Program-made: the position numbers and the translations under genes | The notes under the pieces: model-generated | Databases searched by the model: none | Seen by the model: only the letters and a program-made list of their open reading frames with translations | Told to the model about the DNA's origin: nothing | Origin: Pteria penguin | Lineage: Eukaryota; Mollusca; Bivalvia; Pterioida; Pteriidae | Direction: 5' to 3' | DNA length: 64,000 bases | Assembly: GCA_035048485.1 (NCBI GenBank) | Contig: CM068586.1 | Location: 35,094,563-35,158,562 of the forward strand | Shown here: positions 1 through 11,400 of the stretch, piece by piece | Numbering within the stretch: the first letter of the stretch is position 1 | Layout of the letters: each line of letters starts with the position of its first letter

Positions 1-430
1 TCACTGCGTCAATTTCGTAGCTCTACCCCGAAAAAGTTGACCTTGACCCGATTGTTTTCATTTCAAAAAAAATATTTCAATCTTAGATTTTAGACAGTAG
101 GATGAAAGATTTTAATGGTCTGATTTGGAATATGAAAAATTTTTGAAATCGGACCATAAATAAAGTCACAATGAGCGTGGGAAAATTCGCTATGACGTCA
201 TCAAAGCTAATTAAATATTCATACGTTAATATCTCTCTTATTAAATGAGATATCGGCATGAAATTTTATATCTAAACATGTTTCCACATTCTTAATCTAC
301 CTCTAGAATGAAAATGGCATGCTGCCAATATTTTTGAAATTATTGAAAATTTTCGAATCAAATCTTTGGCAAGGTCTAGCGACTTTATTTGCAGTCGGAT
401 TTTGATCGGGTTTCTTCCATTCGATAGAGC
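1..430. other. AT-rich non-coding sequence, degraded repeat unit
   Basis: No gene is visible. Positions about 190-290 resemble, in degraded form, the unit of the tandem array that follows: TGACGTCA at 193-200, then an ATTAA...ATTCAT stretch and a 'gagatatcggcatgaaatttt' type segment. The array therefore probably once extended to here. Confidence 0.5.
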
Positions 431-1960
431 GTTCAAATACCTACCAGTGGAGTGTTCTCAGATTTTCGCTAACTCTTACGGTTCTCGAGTTATTTGCGTT
501 TGAACACGACAACCCCCTTTAAAGTGATGTTTGTGACGTCATCAACACTCATTAATTATTCATGAAATGTTTTCGCCTATAGCTCGCTTATTGAGGAAGA
601 TAGAGGTGTGAAATTTGGTAGCATGATAGAGATTGAGAATATCTACCGACTGACAAGAGGAATTTGGCATGGAGCCAAATTCCTGAAAATGACGTCATAC
701 TTTGTAAATGACGTCATATCTCCCTTATTTTTCATCGGATCGAGGCTGGGATGGTTGGAATCGATTCTGCGTGAAAAAGTAAAATGGTAAATACCAGCAA
801 CAGAATTTCGATATCTCTTACCGTTTTCGAGATATTTGCGGTCAAAGTTCAGTGTTTGGCCTTTCCTGAAAATACAATTTAAAACTTCAGGTACCTGTGT
901 CTCGCTTATTGATAAAGCTAGAGGTATGAAATTTGGTAGCATAAAAGAGAATGCAAATATCTACCGACTGACAAAAGGGAATTGGCAAGGTGCCAAATTC
1001 CTGAAAATGACGTCATACTTTTCTAAATGACGTCATAACTCCCTTATTTTTCATCGTATCGAATCGGGGATTGTTGCAATCGATTCTGCGTGAAAAAGTA
1101 GTTAAAGGAGAAAGGTCTGGTCTCAGATTTTCGATATCTCTTACCGTTTTCGAGATATTTGCGGTCAAAGTTCAGTGTTTGGCCTTTCCTGAAAATACAA
1201 TTTAAAACTTCAGGTACCTGTGTCTCGCTTATTGATAAAGCTAGAGGTATGAAATTTGGTAGCATAAAAGAGAATGCAAATATCTACCGACTGACAAAAG
1301 GGAATTGGCATGGTACCAAATTCCTGAAAATGACGTCATACTTTGTAAATGACGTCATATCTCCCTTATTTTTCATCGGATCGAGGCGGGGACGGTTGGA
1401 ATCGATTCTGCGTGAAAAAGTAAAATGGTAAATACTAGCAACAGAATTTCGATATATCTTACCGTTTTCGAGATATTTGCGGTCAAAGTTCAGTGTTTGG
1501 CCTTTCCTGAAAATACAATTTAAAACTTCAGGTACCTGTGTCTCGCTTATTGATAAAGCTAGAGGTATGAAATTTGGTAGCATAAAAGAGAATGCAAATA
1601 TCTACCGACTGACAAAAGGGAATTGGCATGGTACCAAATTCCTGAAAATGACGTCATACTTTGTAAATGACGTCATAACTCCATTAATTTTCATCTTATC
1701 GAATCGGGGATTGTTGCAATCGATTCTGCGCGAAAATTTATATGCATAACATTGCCATCAAATTTTCGCTAACTCTTACCGTTTTCGAGTTATTTAGGTT
1801 TAAACACGACAACCCCCTTTAAAGTGATGCTTTCAACGTCACATAAAGTTCATTAATGTTTAATGAAATGGTTTCAGCTAAAGCTCGCTTATTAAAAAAG
1901 GTAGAGATGTGAAAATTGGTAGCATGATAGGGAATGAGGGTATCTACCGACTCTTTACTT
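431..1960. repeat. Tandem array of ~320-bp units with paired TGACGTCA palindromes
   Basis: The same segment recurs near 811, 1,130 and 1,448, a period of about 318-323 bp. It starts 'cgatatctcttaccg', continues through 'tgtctcgcttattgataaag' and ends in a TGACGTCA pair. More diverged partial units flank it at 450-800 and 1,770-1,960. Perfect TGACGTCA palindromes lie at 534, 690, 709, 1008, 1028, 1331, 1350, 1649 and 1668; within a unit they are paired 19-20 bp apart. Short open frames here repeat with the unit and have no coding character. I read it as a satellite-like or transposon-internal tandem repeat. Confidence 0.85.
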
Positions 1961-2384
1961 TGAAATTTCATCTTTCGGCTATTCATTCTCACAGACACAT
2001 ACTCCCGTTTAATGAAAAATTTTTTCGAAATATACGACGTTTTAAGAGAATTACGTAAGATTTAATATTTTTCGATTTTCGCGTATGTAGCTTTTAGTTT
2101 TAATGGTAGATCTCTCAAATTTTCACTGTTATGTTCTCTAGGTTCATATCTTTAGAACTTTCATCGGCCGATATTATCTATCTCTTTTAGTTTGGCCTCT
2201 ATTTCAATTTAAAGTTTTTTAAAAATTACGTAATGTTCAAAACTGTCTTATTTTTAGTCTTTTAGTTTCCAAAACATTACGAAACGATTTTCCGTAACGA
2301 TTTTACTATGAAACATGTTTCCCGGTATTTGAAAGTGAGCAATTTAAAGATTTTTTTATAAAAATATCTTACTTGCGTAACTTT
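1961..2384. other. AT-rich intergenic sequence, nothing recognised
   Basis: Low-complexity AT-rich DNA between two repeat blocks. I see no coding frame, RNA gene or repeat copy. Confidence 0.5.
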
Positions 2385-2935
2385 CAAGTATTTTTTATTC
2401 GTCGTATGAACAAATTATAAAAACAAGAGTTTGAGAAAGCATTTTGATTTCGATTTCTTAAACAAAAATCAAATTTTGGGCACTCTACTGATGAACAACG
2501 CAATAAACATATCTTCAGAAGCGCGGTCAATTTGCCTTGCTTAATACCTTGCACGACACCGCTGTGATATAGGACTTCTTCCATGGACAAGGCGCAGTAA
2601 CTCGCGATTAATTCAATCGCGATTTAAAGTGCTTTCTATAAAATAGAGTTTGAGAAAGTATTATGCATTCGAATTCTTAAACAAAAAAAAAACCAAAAAA
2701 TAAAAAAACCCGGGCCCCCCCCCCCCCCCAAAAAACAAAAAAAAAACAAAAAAAAAAAAAAAAAAAAAAAAAAAGCAAATTTACATTCTACGAGCTACTG
2801 CTGAACAAGGCTATAAAGAAATCTTCTCCGAGCGTCGGCATTACACATTAGAGAAGCGCGGTGAATTTGCCTTGCTTAATACCTCGCACTGCGCCGCTGT
2901 TATACAGGACTTCAAACGTGTGTGAATTAATCGCC
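2385..2935. repeat. Direct duplication (~260-bp halves) interrupted by poly-C/poly-A
   Basis: The half at about 2,427-2,610 ('gagtttgagaaagcatt' ... 'gcgcggtcaatttgccttgc' ... 'ataggacttc') recurs diverged at about 2,645-2,915. The second half is interrupted by a C-run and A-run tract at 2,711-2,774. That homopolymer tract is also a likely place for consensus error. Confidence 0.7.
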
Positions 2936-3018
2936 AGTTACAGTGCTTTACCTGTGGAATACGAGACATTGTCAAGTCTTTCTTTTGTATATTGGGGAAA
3001 GCGGCATTACTAAAGGCC

Positions 3019-3182
3019 ATCGCGAGGAGAATTGTTTATTCCAGCAGAGTGGCGATTCAAGGTCAAACATCTGTACACGCGAAATAACTTGCGTAAGTTC
3101 ATCGCGAGGAGAATTGTTTATTCCAGCAGAGAAGCGATTCAAGGTCAAACATCTGTACACGCGAAATATCTTGCGTAAGTTA
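3019..3182. repeat. 82-bp tandem duplication (2 copies)
   Basis: The block starting 'atcgcgaggagaattg' and ending 'cttgcgtaagtt' occurs at 3,019-3,100 and again at 3,101-3,182 with few differences. The flanks (2,936-3,018 and 3,183-3,530) show nothing recognisable. Confidence 0.85.
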
Positions 3183-3530
3183 ATAAATAAACAACATAAA
3201 GCGGGCAGTAAGGACTGAAGATGTAGGTTACACGTGCAGATTGTACTAAGTGTGATTGTCCTACATGTTTCTTGTTTCAAATATATGGTCAAGAGTAGTC
3301 GATATTGTGCGATGTAGGCTTCAGTATAATGTGTATAATGTAAGTCGCCGTTACCTACAATTTCTGCAAGTAGATTGCGCAATGTGGATACCATCACTAA
3401 AGATCAGATATCTGGATCGTGAAAAAGAATTTTGTATTAGAGTAGGAGATCTCAGCTTCGCTGCTTCGACTTTAACTTGTGAAACCTACTCGTTGCTTTA
3501 GCAACGAGCTCGTTTCTAGTTATCATTATT

Positions 3531-3551
3531 ATTATTATTCTTATTATTATC

Positions 3552-3630
<79 letters not shown>

Positions 3631-3675
3631 TTACTACTACTACTACTACTACTACTACTATTATTATTATTATTA
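3531..3675. repeat. Compound (TAG)n/(TAC)n/(TTA)n microsatellite at the outer palindrome boundary
   Basis: A (TAG)n run switches to (TAC)n and then to (TTA)n. The inverted homology with the right arm stops here. The right-arm counterpart is the (TAG)n/(TAA)n tract from 36,361. Confidence 0.9.
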
Positions 3676-3989
3676 TTTCATTGAGTTTATTTTCAAAGTT
3701 AATTTCCCCTTATTCATATGTACTGGATTACACTAGCAAAAATGTTAACGCACACTGTAGAAGTTTGTATTCTATTTTCATATCATGCCTTTTCTTACTT
3801 TTGTAGGAGAGTGTTTCTTATACCAACCAAAAATAATGTAAAATTGGTAGTTTTTTGTTAAATTTATTTTCGAAGGGGCTTATTACAGTGACTCCCCTCC
3901 CACTTCTGAATCTGCCAATGGAACTCTTATTTCAAAATTCTTTTCAATCAAGGAAATTAAGATGTCGATATATTTTTATCAGATTCTGA

Positions 3990-4105
3990 ACTGGCTTAAT
4001 CCAATTGGTACCGATCTTGGCTCCTGACTAAGAGGTCTGGGGTTCGAGAATCACCGACTGCTCATTCAAGATAGAGAGATCCTTGGTTCGAATCCCCCGG
4101 TAGCT
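3990..4105 (+). repeat. tRNA-like dimeric module with two B-box-like sequences
   Basis: The segment 'ccaattggta' ... 'ggttcgagaatc' (B-box-like, 4,041-4,052) is followed by a second part ending 'ggttcgaatcc' (4,085-4,095), an exact match to the RNA polymerase III B-box consensus GGTTCGANTCC. Copies lie upstream of each gene copy, at 14,551-14,665 (+), 25,632-25,746 (-), 35,908-36,025 (-) and 51,235-51,340 (-). They do not fold as an intact tRNA and are best read as an old SINE carried within the repeat unit. Confidence 0.6.
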
Positions 4106-4640
4106 TGTCAGTGTTCTATCGGATTAGACAGTAATACAGAGCACAGAGAGAAGACATGAAAAGTAAAATTCACCTCACTTTAGGTGCGTGTGTTATCAGT
4201 ACATGCATCTGAATTTCTGTCCGATGCATCAGGCATCTATGGATATTGTTAACGTCCTTGTTGATCTGAAATACAATTTTAATTATAATGCATATATCCT
4301 ATATCTTAATGCAGCTGCACACAAAGGGATGTTTTGTCATATCGTCGGCTGTTATTATTGAATAAACTATGGGATAGATTGATTAATTTAAATTCAAATT
4401 GAATTACAAATGTGCAAAAAGATTTGATTATGGATGACTCTGCAATTCAGAAATGCATCTAAATGAAGATACAGGGTACTGAGGACGAAACATGAACAGT
4501 ATCCAGATCTAGCATAACACTTTCACAATATGGCTTTGTGAATATCTCTTTGCAGAGAAACAAAATTATTTGTTATACAGTTCATAAGTATCCATTCCAA
4601 AAACAGAACGTATCGAAATAATACCTGAATTAGATTAATA
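4106..4640. other. Unit sequence between tRNA-like module and minisatellite
   Basis: Non-coding. It matches 35,380-35,900 in inverse orientation and 50,695-51,235 inverted, so it is part of the duplicated unit. No gene is seen. Confidence 0.6.
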
Positions 4641-5045
4641 TTCTGGATACCTACAGCATTAGCGAGTACTTTGTTATTCTGGACACCTACAGAATTAGCG
4701 AGTACTTTGTTATTCTGGACACCTACAACATTAGTTAGTACTTTGTTATACTGGACATCTACAGCATTAGCGAGTGCTTTGTTATTCTGGACACCTACAA
4801 CATTAGCGAGTACTTTGTTATTCTGGACACCTACAGCATTAGCGAGTACTTTGTTATTCTGGACACCTACAACATTAGCGAGTACTTTGTTATTCTGGAT
4901 ACCTACAGCATTAGCGAGCACTTTGTTATTCTGGACACCTACAACATTAGCGAGTACTTTGTTATTCTGGAAACCTACAGCATTAGCGAGTACTTTGTTA
5001 TTCTGGAAACCTACAGCATTAGCGAGTACTTTGTTATTCTTTATC
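4641..5045 (+). repeat. 36-bp minisatellite, about 11 units (left arm)
   Basis: The monomer runs from 'acacctacagcattagcg' through 'agtactttgttattctgg' and is 36 bp long. Units largely alternate CAGCATT and CAACATT, hinting at a 72-bp higher-order repeat. Because 36 is a multiple of three, open frames run through on both strands as 12-residue repeats. I do not take these as proteins. Confidence 0.9.
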
Positions 5046-6205
5046 TGAGAATCATCTATGGTACTGCAGATTACTCAGTAGACGTAGATTGTAACTAGAC
5101 CTCGCCTAGCGGGACCAACACAACCCACAGTAGCAAAGATTAGTAACAACAAATGTGCTCATAGACTAACAGTTAGTCTAGGTCTGGATTATTTATATCG
5201 TATATAAGAACTTTAAACCCCACTTGTTCAAGGAGTGTAATCAATGAAAAATGACTTCTTTCATACGTTATGAGAGAAATATGCTTTCTAAACCATATTC
5301 TTAATACAAGGGCAAAGTTCAAGGTCACATTTACAATGTCGAATGACATGGTATTAAAATCACAAGAAAAATAACAACCCCCTCCCCTCAACAACAACCA
5401 TAATAATTCGCCCAAGACGATACATCTTGATGAAATTCCGTATTTTTTCCCCCAAAATTCCCACAGTATGAAAACGGATGATATATAAACGCCATGAAAA
5501 ACGTTAGACCTACATTTATTGTAAATTTAGTTTTATAAACGTATACAATCTCTGACTATTTATGCACTAGCGCTTTTGAAGAAATAAAATTAAATTTCTA
5601 TGGCAGATTAAGAGGATTTTGTGGAAAAAGTTGGTGATGGTTCTCTCCTTGTTTCAGTTTATCTTATTAAATAAAATTCCCTATCCATCTTGTTTGAAAA
5701 TTCATTTTTAAAAGTAAGTGTTTCTATTTGTGCAAAAAGAGGCATTCAGTCACTTTTCACTATATTTGAAAAATACCTAACCTTTCGAAATCAATAATAA
5801 AAAAGTAAATAGAATATCCTTTAAAAATTCTATATCGAAATTGTCACTTTATGATTCTGTCACGTGCACGTACCCTTGACAAGAGGCGCTATTCAACAGC
5901 CGGAAGTCAGCATTATGTCCCTTCCAAAACTCTACTGATCAAAATATGTCAAATTGTCATTTCAAAATTAACGAAGCCATTTTCCACACATACCCCTGAA
6001 TTTTTTCTCTATAAAATCGATCGAAAGATTTTTTTTTCTTTATATGATAATATCATGGATACAATTTCCTATCTATGTCAGCCATATCTAAATCTTAGCA
6101 CTTGATAGAACTATTTTAAATGACGTACTTATATGAAAAATTTGTGTCATATTATCGAATATGGCAACAATAAGTCATATTGAAAAGTAAGGGATTCACG
6201 CTTAC
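5046..6205. other. Unit spacer, non-coding
   Basis: This matches 34,081-35,065 (inverted) and 49,050-50,400 (inverted). The part at about 5,865-6,030 is present here and in the D unit (about 49,225-49,400) but deleted from the right arm near 34,262. No gene is seen. Confidence 0.6.
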
Positions 6206-6335
6206 TGTGATACGGAACCTCGATTTTTAATGTCCCATCCATAAGACAGGACACATGTGTGCCCGTGGCAGGAGTTGAATGCGGGACCTCTCGGTCACAA
6301 TCCGAGCACATCATCCACTGAGCCACACCGTCTTT
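6206..6335 (-). repeat. tRNA-derived SINE (left-arm copy)
   Basis: Read on the minus strand, 'tggctcagtgg' fits the polymerase III A box (TRGYNNARNNG) and 'gcattcaactcc' is a degraded B box. A non-tRNA tail follows. The right-arm copy is at 33,951-34,080 (+). Confidence 0.65.
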
Positions 6336-8444
6336 GCGGTAATAAAAGATAAATGTTATCTAATATTTTTCAATATGTAAATGTATATTTTTTGTATCTC
6401 ATATAGACTCTGATACCATACTATTCATTTATAGAGAATGTTTTGCATCAGTTCAGAGATCAGTTTTACAGGAATGATATCTTAGCGATATCTAGAGATC
6501 GGCATTCCTTACCGGCTTATACAAAGAAATGCTTATTACTGGATCTGCTTCCTCAAAGTGGAGATATTGGATAGTTACATATTTGTTCTCCGACCATTCC
6601 ACATTTTAATATATACAATCATTCTGAAATTATTACTGTCTTTTTTCTGTCCGTATGAACCGTCAATGATAGAAAACTTCGACATAAATGTAAAGTAATA
6701 TATTGCCAGCATTAAAATCGTATAAATGATCAGGTATCTGGTAAGCTGACACAGCGCAATTTACTTTCGTATTTTTCTTATTGAATTCTATAGGGCATTT
6801 CGTCACTAAAAATACCTCATAAGTAATATTTAATACTAAGCTAAACACATGGTAATTTTGTAAGTCACACCAATAGTATCTAAAGGTTTAATATCAAAAC
6901 AAAACATTCACTCTATTGTTGCCAATTTACCAGCAGAAACACGCAAAATTCCAAAACTATCATTATCACATGTTATATGAAAACTCTATAACTAAATTCA
7001 AATGCATTAAGTGAGCAAGTAGATGTATCTACCACTTGTTTTATAGCAAATTATAAATTTGATCAAAGTTACTTTTTGTGTTACATTCGGTCATTCATAT
7101 GTATAAATGCACACACGCATTTCTTAGTTGCAATTGCGTTACACACAACTGCTAAATATGAAGATTATTGTTTTAGTTGTTAGCGGCGTAACGCACTTTA
7201 CGACTAAAAAAGCAAGTAAATAAAATGATAAAAACATTCAAAGACATACTATCAAATATATTAATCTTCGAAACAAGCATTACATGTACTTTTCATCCTG
7301 TCAAGATAATGCACCCAATGTTATTAATTTTTCATCTGTCGTGTGCATTCTGGTCTTAAAATTGTAATCTACGTTTTTGTACATTATTATTATTTATGGT
7401 AATACATTTTACAATTATAATAATATATATGATGTAATATCCAACAAAACCGATACAACTAATGGAAAATCAAATGGTAAGATACAGAAAAGTTTAGCAT
7501 TGTGTCAGTTAATTTGGAGAAATAATCTCCTCAACATATTACTAATGAAGCAGAATTACTTCAGCTGGGAGCTTGCATAGCTCGGGCACAATGTTCGAGA
7601 CAATCTGGTAAGTCTTCGATGTCCTTTTTTCGCATAGAAATAGAAAAAAAGAGATCCCGTTTCTTGTTAAACTTGCTGAACTAAATATATGTTTATACAG
7701 CAAACTTCACTGTTTAATCTCAACCCGGTAATAAATTTGATAATCTTTCACGTGTTTGATGACCAGAACATGTTTTTAATGTCCAACTACGAATATTTAC
7801 GGTTTTAATCGCGAAAAATCATACAGGAAAAAAAAAGGAAATTTAAACAAAGCTTTTATAACATGATGAATTTTACAATAAAACAAAAAAGAATTTTTAT
7901 TTAAAGATAACGTTTTTTTGGGGTAAACAAGCGATGCATTCGTTGCGAACCCACGGCTACTAACGCGAAAATCAGACTTCAGTCAAAACTGTGGGATGCT
8001 CCCCGAAGTACATCAAACGAATGGATGACTCCATTTGATAGAAATCTAAATTGAAAAGTAAGCTTTTACCACAAGCTTTGATCACAATCTGATTAAAGTT
8101 CTTCGAAAGGTCAGACAGACGGACAGAAAGACCAACAGACTTCCAAAAACAACAACCACTATATGCTGCCAGTATTCACTCTTTCTATTTGTGTATCGAT
8201 TTGCTTTTGCTTGTATTATTACATATTTTATAATAAAGGAATGTATGGATCAATGATGTTGTCTTTCACGCTAATCTTAAATCAAGATTCATAGTTAATA
8301 AGCCTATTGTGTAACATTAAAACTTAGAAATTGACATGACAAGAACTTTGACACTTGGAACTGGCACAGACTCGGTAAAATGAAATGTTTTGTACAGACC
8401 ATTGAATAACAAACAAGAGAGCTAATTAAATGGGAAGGTTTTCT
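6336..8444. other. 3' flank of gene A, non-coding
   Basis: AT-rich sequence matching 31,849-33,950 inverted. It is more distantly related to 44,258-46,820 and 58,510-59,184 (3' flanks of C and D). Short open frames here are not conserved between copies. Confidence 0.6.
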
Positions 8445-8450
8445 TTTATT
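8445..8450 (-). terminator. Poly(A) signal overlapping the stop codon of gene A
   Basis: On the minus strand the sequence is TGAATAAA, so AATAAA shares its first A with the stop codon. The same overlap occurs in genes B, C and D. Confidence 0.5.
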
Positions 8451-11400
8451 CAACAGCCAACAACTACGTCTTTGAGTTTTCCCTTCATACAGACACCTTC
8501 GTCTACATTTCTGTAACAGCATCGGTACTTTTCTGGACAGTCGAAGGAGTCAGGAGCATCCGCAATCTGGAAAATAAGAAACTACTTTCGTGTCATTGTA
8601 TCAGAGCTAGCGTTTAAGGGTTTTGAGATAAATATTTGTTATTAAGGGTTGCGTGATTAGGAAATAATTAGAAAACGCCTAGGGCTACACACATTACGTT
8701 GTTATTGTATGACATATACAAAGATCATTTCACGCATTACTTTCCGCTAACAAACCCACCCATCTGTGGGATGAAAAATCGGCCTATATCTGGATCATGG
8801 TTCACGTGTGGGTGTATGTTAGACTGTTAAATGTAAATGCTAAACAAACTCCTATGAAACACTGAGTTTACAAATATAGCCACACAGGACATTACTTATA
8901 CTTATTTTATTTTGATTTATTATGTACTTAACATACATATTTTCCTCATAACATATAATTATTAGCCATGGCGAGAACACACATATTACTGTTAAAATAC
9001 ATAATACAAATACATGATATCAGCTGCATGTGATTATAAACTGAATAATCTCAATTTGTCATCTGCAAAATTGTTAAATGTATAGATGCCCTTGTATAAA
9101 TAACAACGCGGCTTGCTTCATTTGAAATAACATGGATCAATTATACAAAATATAATACATATATACTCACATAGACACATGGTTTATCTGTAAATAAATG
9201 AAATGTTCACTGAGTGTTAATTTCGGACATAAAAATGTTATTGTACTAATCACTTGCCCATACTCATAGAGAAGTTTTGTGTGTTACAAAGCAATCCATA
9301 TTCAATATAGCAATCCATTTTATTTCGTTAACACACTTACAATTCAAAAACGCAATAAGGGCATTTTAGGTATGACAAGTTCGACGTTTGATTATGACAT
9401 CACAGGCGCTACACATGAAAATCTGCTAAACGTCAATTTGTTTGGAAAAACTTGATCGGTGTATACGATCCTATTATTATTAGGAAGCACATTTTTTTGG
9501 TTATTCCCAGAATAAAAACCATCCTTCAAATCAACAATTTCTAACGGTAGTATAGAAACAACTCTACGGCTGGCTTCATCAAAAGTTTTAAAGCTTTCTC
9601 AGGGATCTTTAACTGTGCGTATATTGGTGGATGAAACCAAATAGAGTAATCTACGGGCTATAGAGATACACTGCTAGACTTTCCAACTCGTCTAGAACTG
9701 TTTTCAAGCCCAACTTGAAAATAAAACACAATGTATTTCTTGGTTCACACTCGATTATATAAACAGTGCTGAGTTACATTTGTTTCTTCTGTATATAAGG
9801 ATATTCATGGTGGGATTGGCTAGCAATATAGGAGACGCTTACTCTTTCTGGGCATCTGATATCATCTTTGAATTTCAGGGGTCCGTGAGCAGTGAGTGCC
9901 CGCTGTGGTACATTGTGTAAGTGTCATTGTCACTTGACACCAATTACTATCGTATTTTGTATTAAGATATTGTTATGGATCAGCATATATTGCTGTTATA
10001 TTATTTTGCTATCAGTGCAGGTTGAAACAACATATAGAAAAATATCTTTTCTAATATAGAAAATAAAAAGGTGATTTACCAGATACACATACTCCAACCT
10101 GAGACGTTGATAATCTCAAACACCGGTGTCCTTGTCCACATTGACCATCCTAATTGGAGATCAAAACAATATGCATTTTGTCGTTATAGCGATGAATACA
10201 TTTAGTAAATGCAAGACATCTGTCGTTGTGAAATGCAATTTCAAGGCGTTTCTGCTTTCATTCATAAAACATAAAAATAATTGTCAGTTTCCTCGTTAGG
10301 TAATTGAATATTATACATCCGATTCGCAATTTTATTTTGATTACTGCTTAACAAATACTTCATCACAGATGCCTATAAATGTCAATGTTTATAAACTGTG
10401 TGTTTATAACTTAGAATATTTATGTACATACGTTATACGTTCATTTTAAATTTCTTAAAATAAAGATTAAAAGAAATATGTATTTTGTACTGAGATACAT
10501 GGCACAAAACTCAAATAAATACATCTTACGTATGAGCATGCCACTTCATCTGAAACAAAGTGAATAAGAGAATTTTAATTCTATTCCAAGGTTATATTCT
10601 TTTCATCACAATATACATTTTATCACAATCATTTATATATGGCCCATATAATAAATTCTATTCGGATTTAATGGGAGCACTAAAATCAGTGGTCTCATTG
10701 CAATACTAAAACACGATGGATTTCATTCTAGGCGCACCAGAAGTAAAATATTATTACAAATGCAGTTTATTGATTGATTTTAAAAGAAATCTAAATTATC
10801 AGGGGTCGGTTCTTCGACATTTAGTCACTGGTTAAGCTAACCAATTAGTGAATTTAATATTTATCTTTAAAATGAGATGACTTTAAGTCGTAGTCTGTGT
10901 TCAAAACTTTAGACACTGGTTAAGCTATCCAGGTTAAATTTGAGAGACAATTACTTTTATTAATAAGATTTCTGTTTGAAAATCTAAATTCATTTACAAA
11001 GCTTGTTTCACATGTTACAAATCTGAACAACTGGCCTCAGATGTTTAACTTTGTTAAATTTACTGACATCAGCTTTGTGCTTTATCCTTTGTTTAGCTAT
11101 ATGCTTACTGGTAGGTATTTATCATACCAGTATTTATTGAACCGTGCGCATATCCTTCTTTTACTAAATGCTGTCTGGATTGTTCTACTGGAATACTAAA
11201 ATCCGGATTCTCTCTTCATTACTAAAGGACTTGCAAATGTGTGTTTGGCTGTATGTTTGTGTTACCATACCCAATAATTGAAGTGAAAATTGTATAACAG
11301 TAGTCATAAAAATAATATAGAGGATCGGCTGATTATATAAAATTAACCATAATCAGATTGGAAAAAAGAATTTCATAGTTGATGCAATCATAATAATGAT

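Noticed and set aside
608..1749. Repeated 60-99-codon frames in the first 1.8 kb
   Set aside because: They recur with the ~320-bp tandem unit on both strands and show no conserved coding pattern.
4641..5045. Possible CRISPR-like array
   Set aside because: Direct head-to-tail 36-bp units with no spacers, in a eukaryotic genome with introns.
4523..5048. Long open frames on both strands through the 36-bp minisatellite
   Set aside because: The unit length is a multiple of three, so frames stay open on both strands by construction; unit number changes between copies and no start context, signal or splice structure supports a protein.
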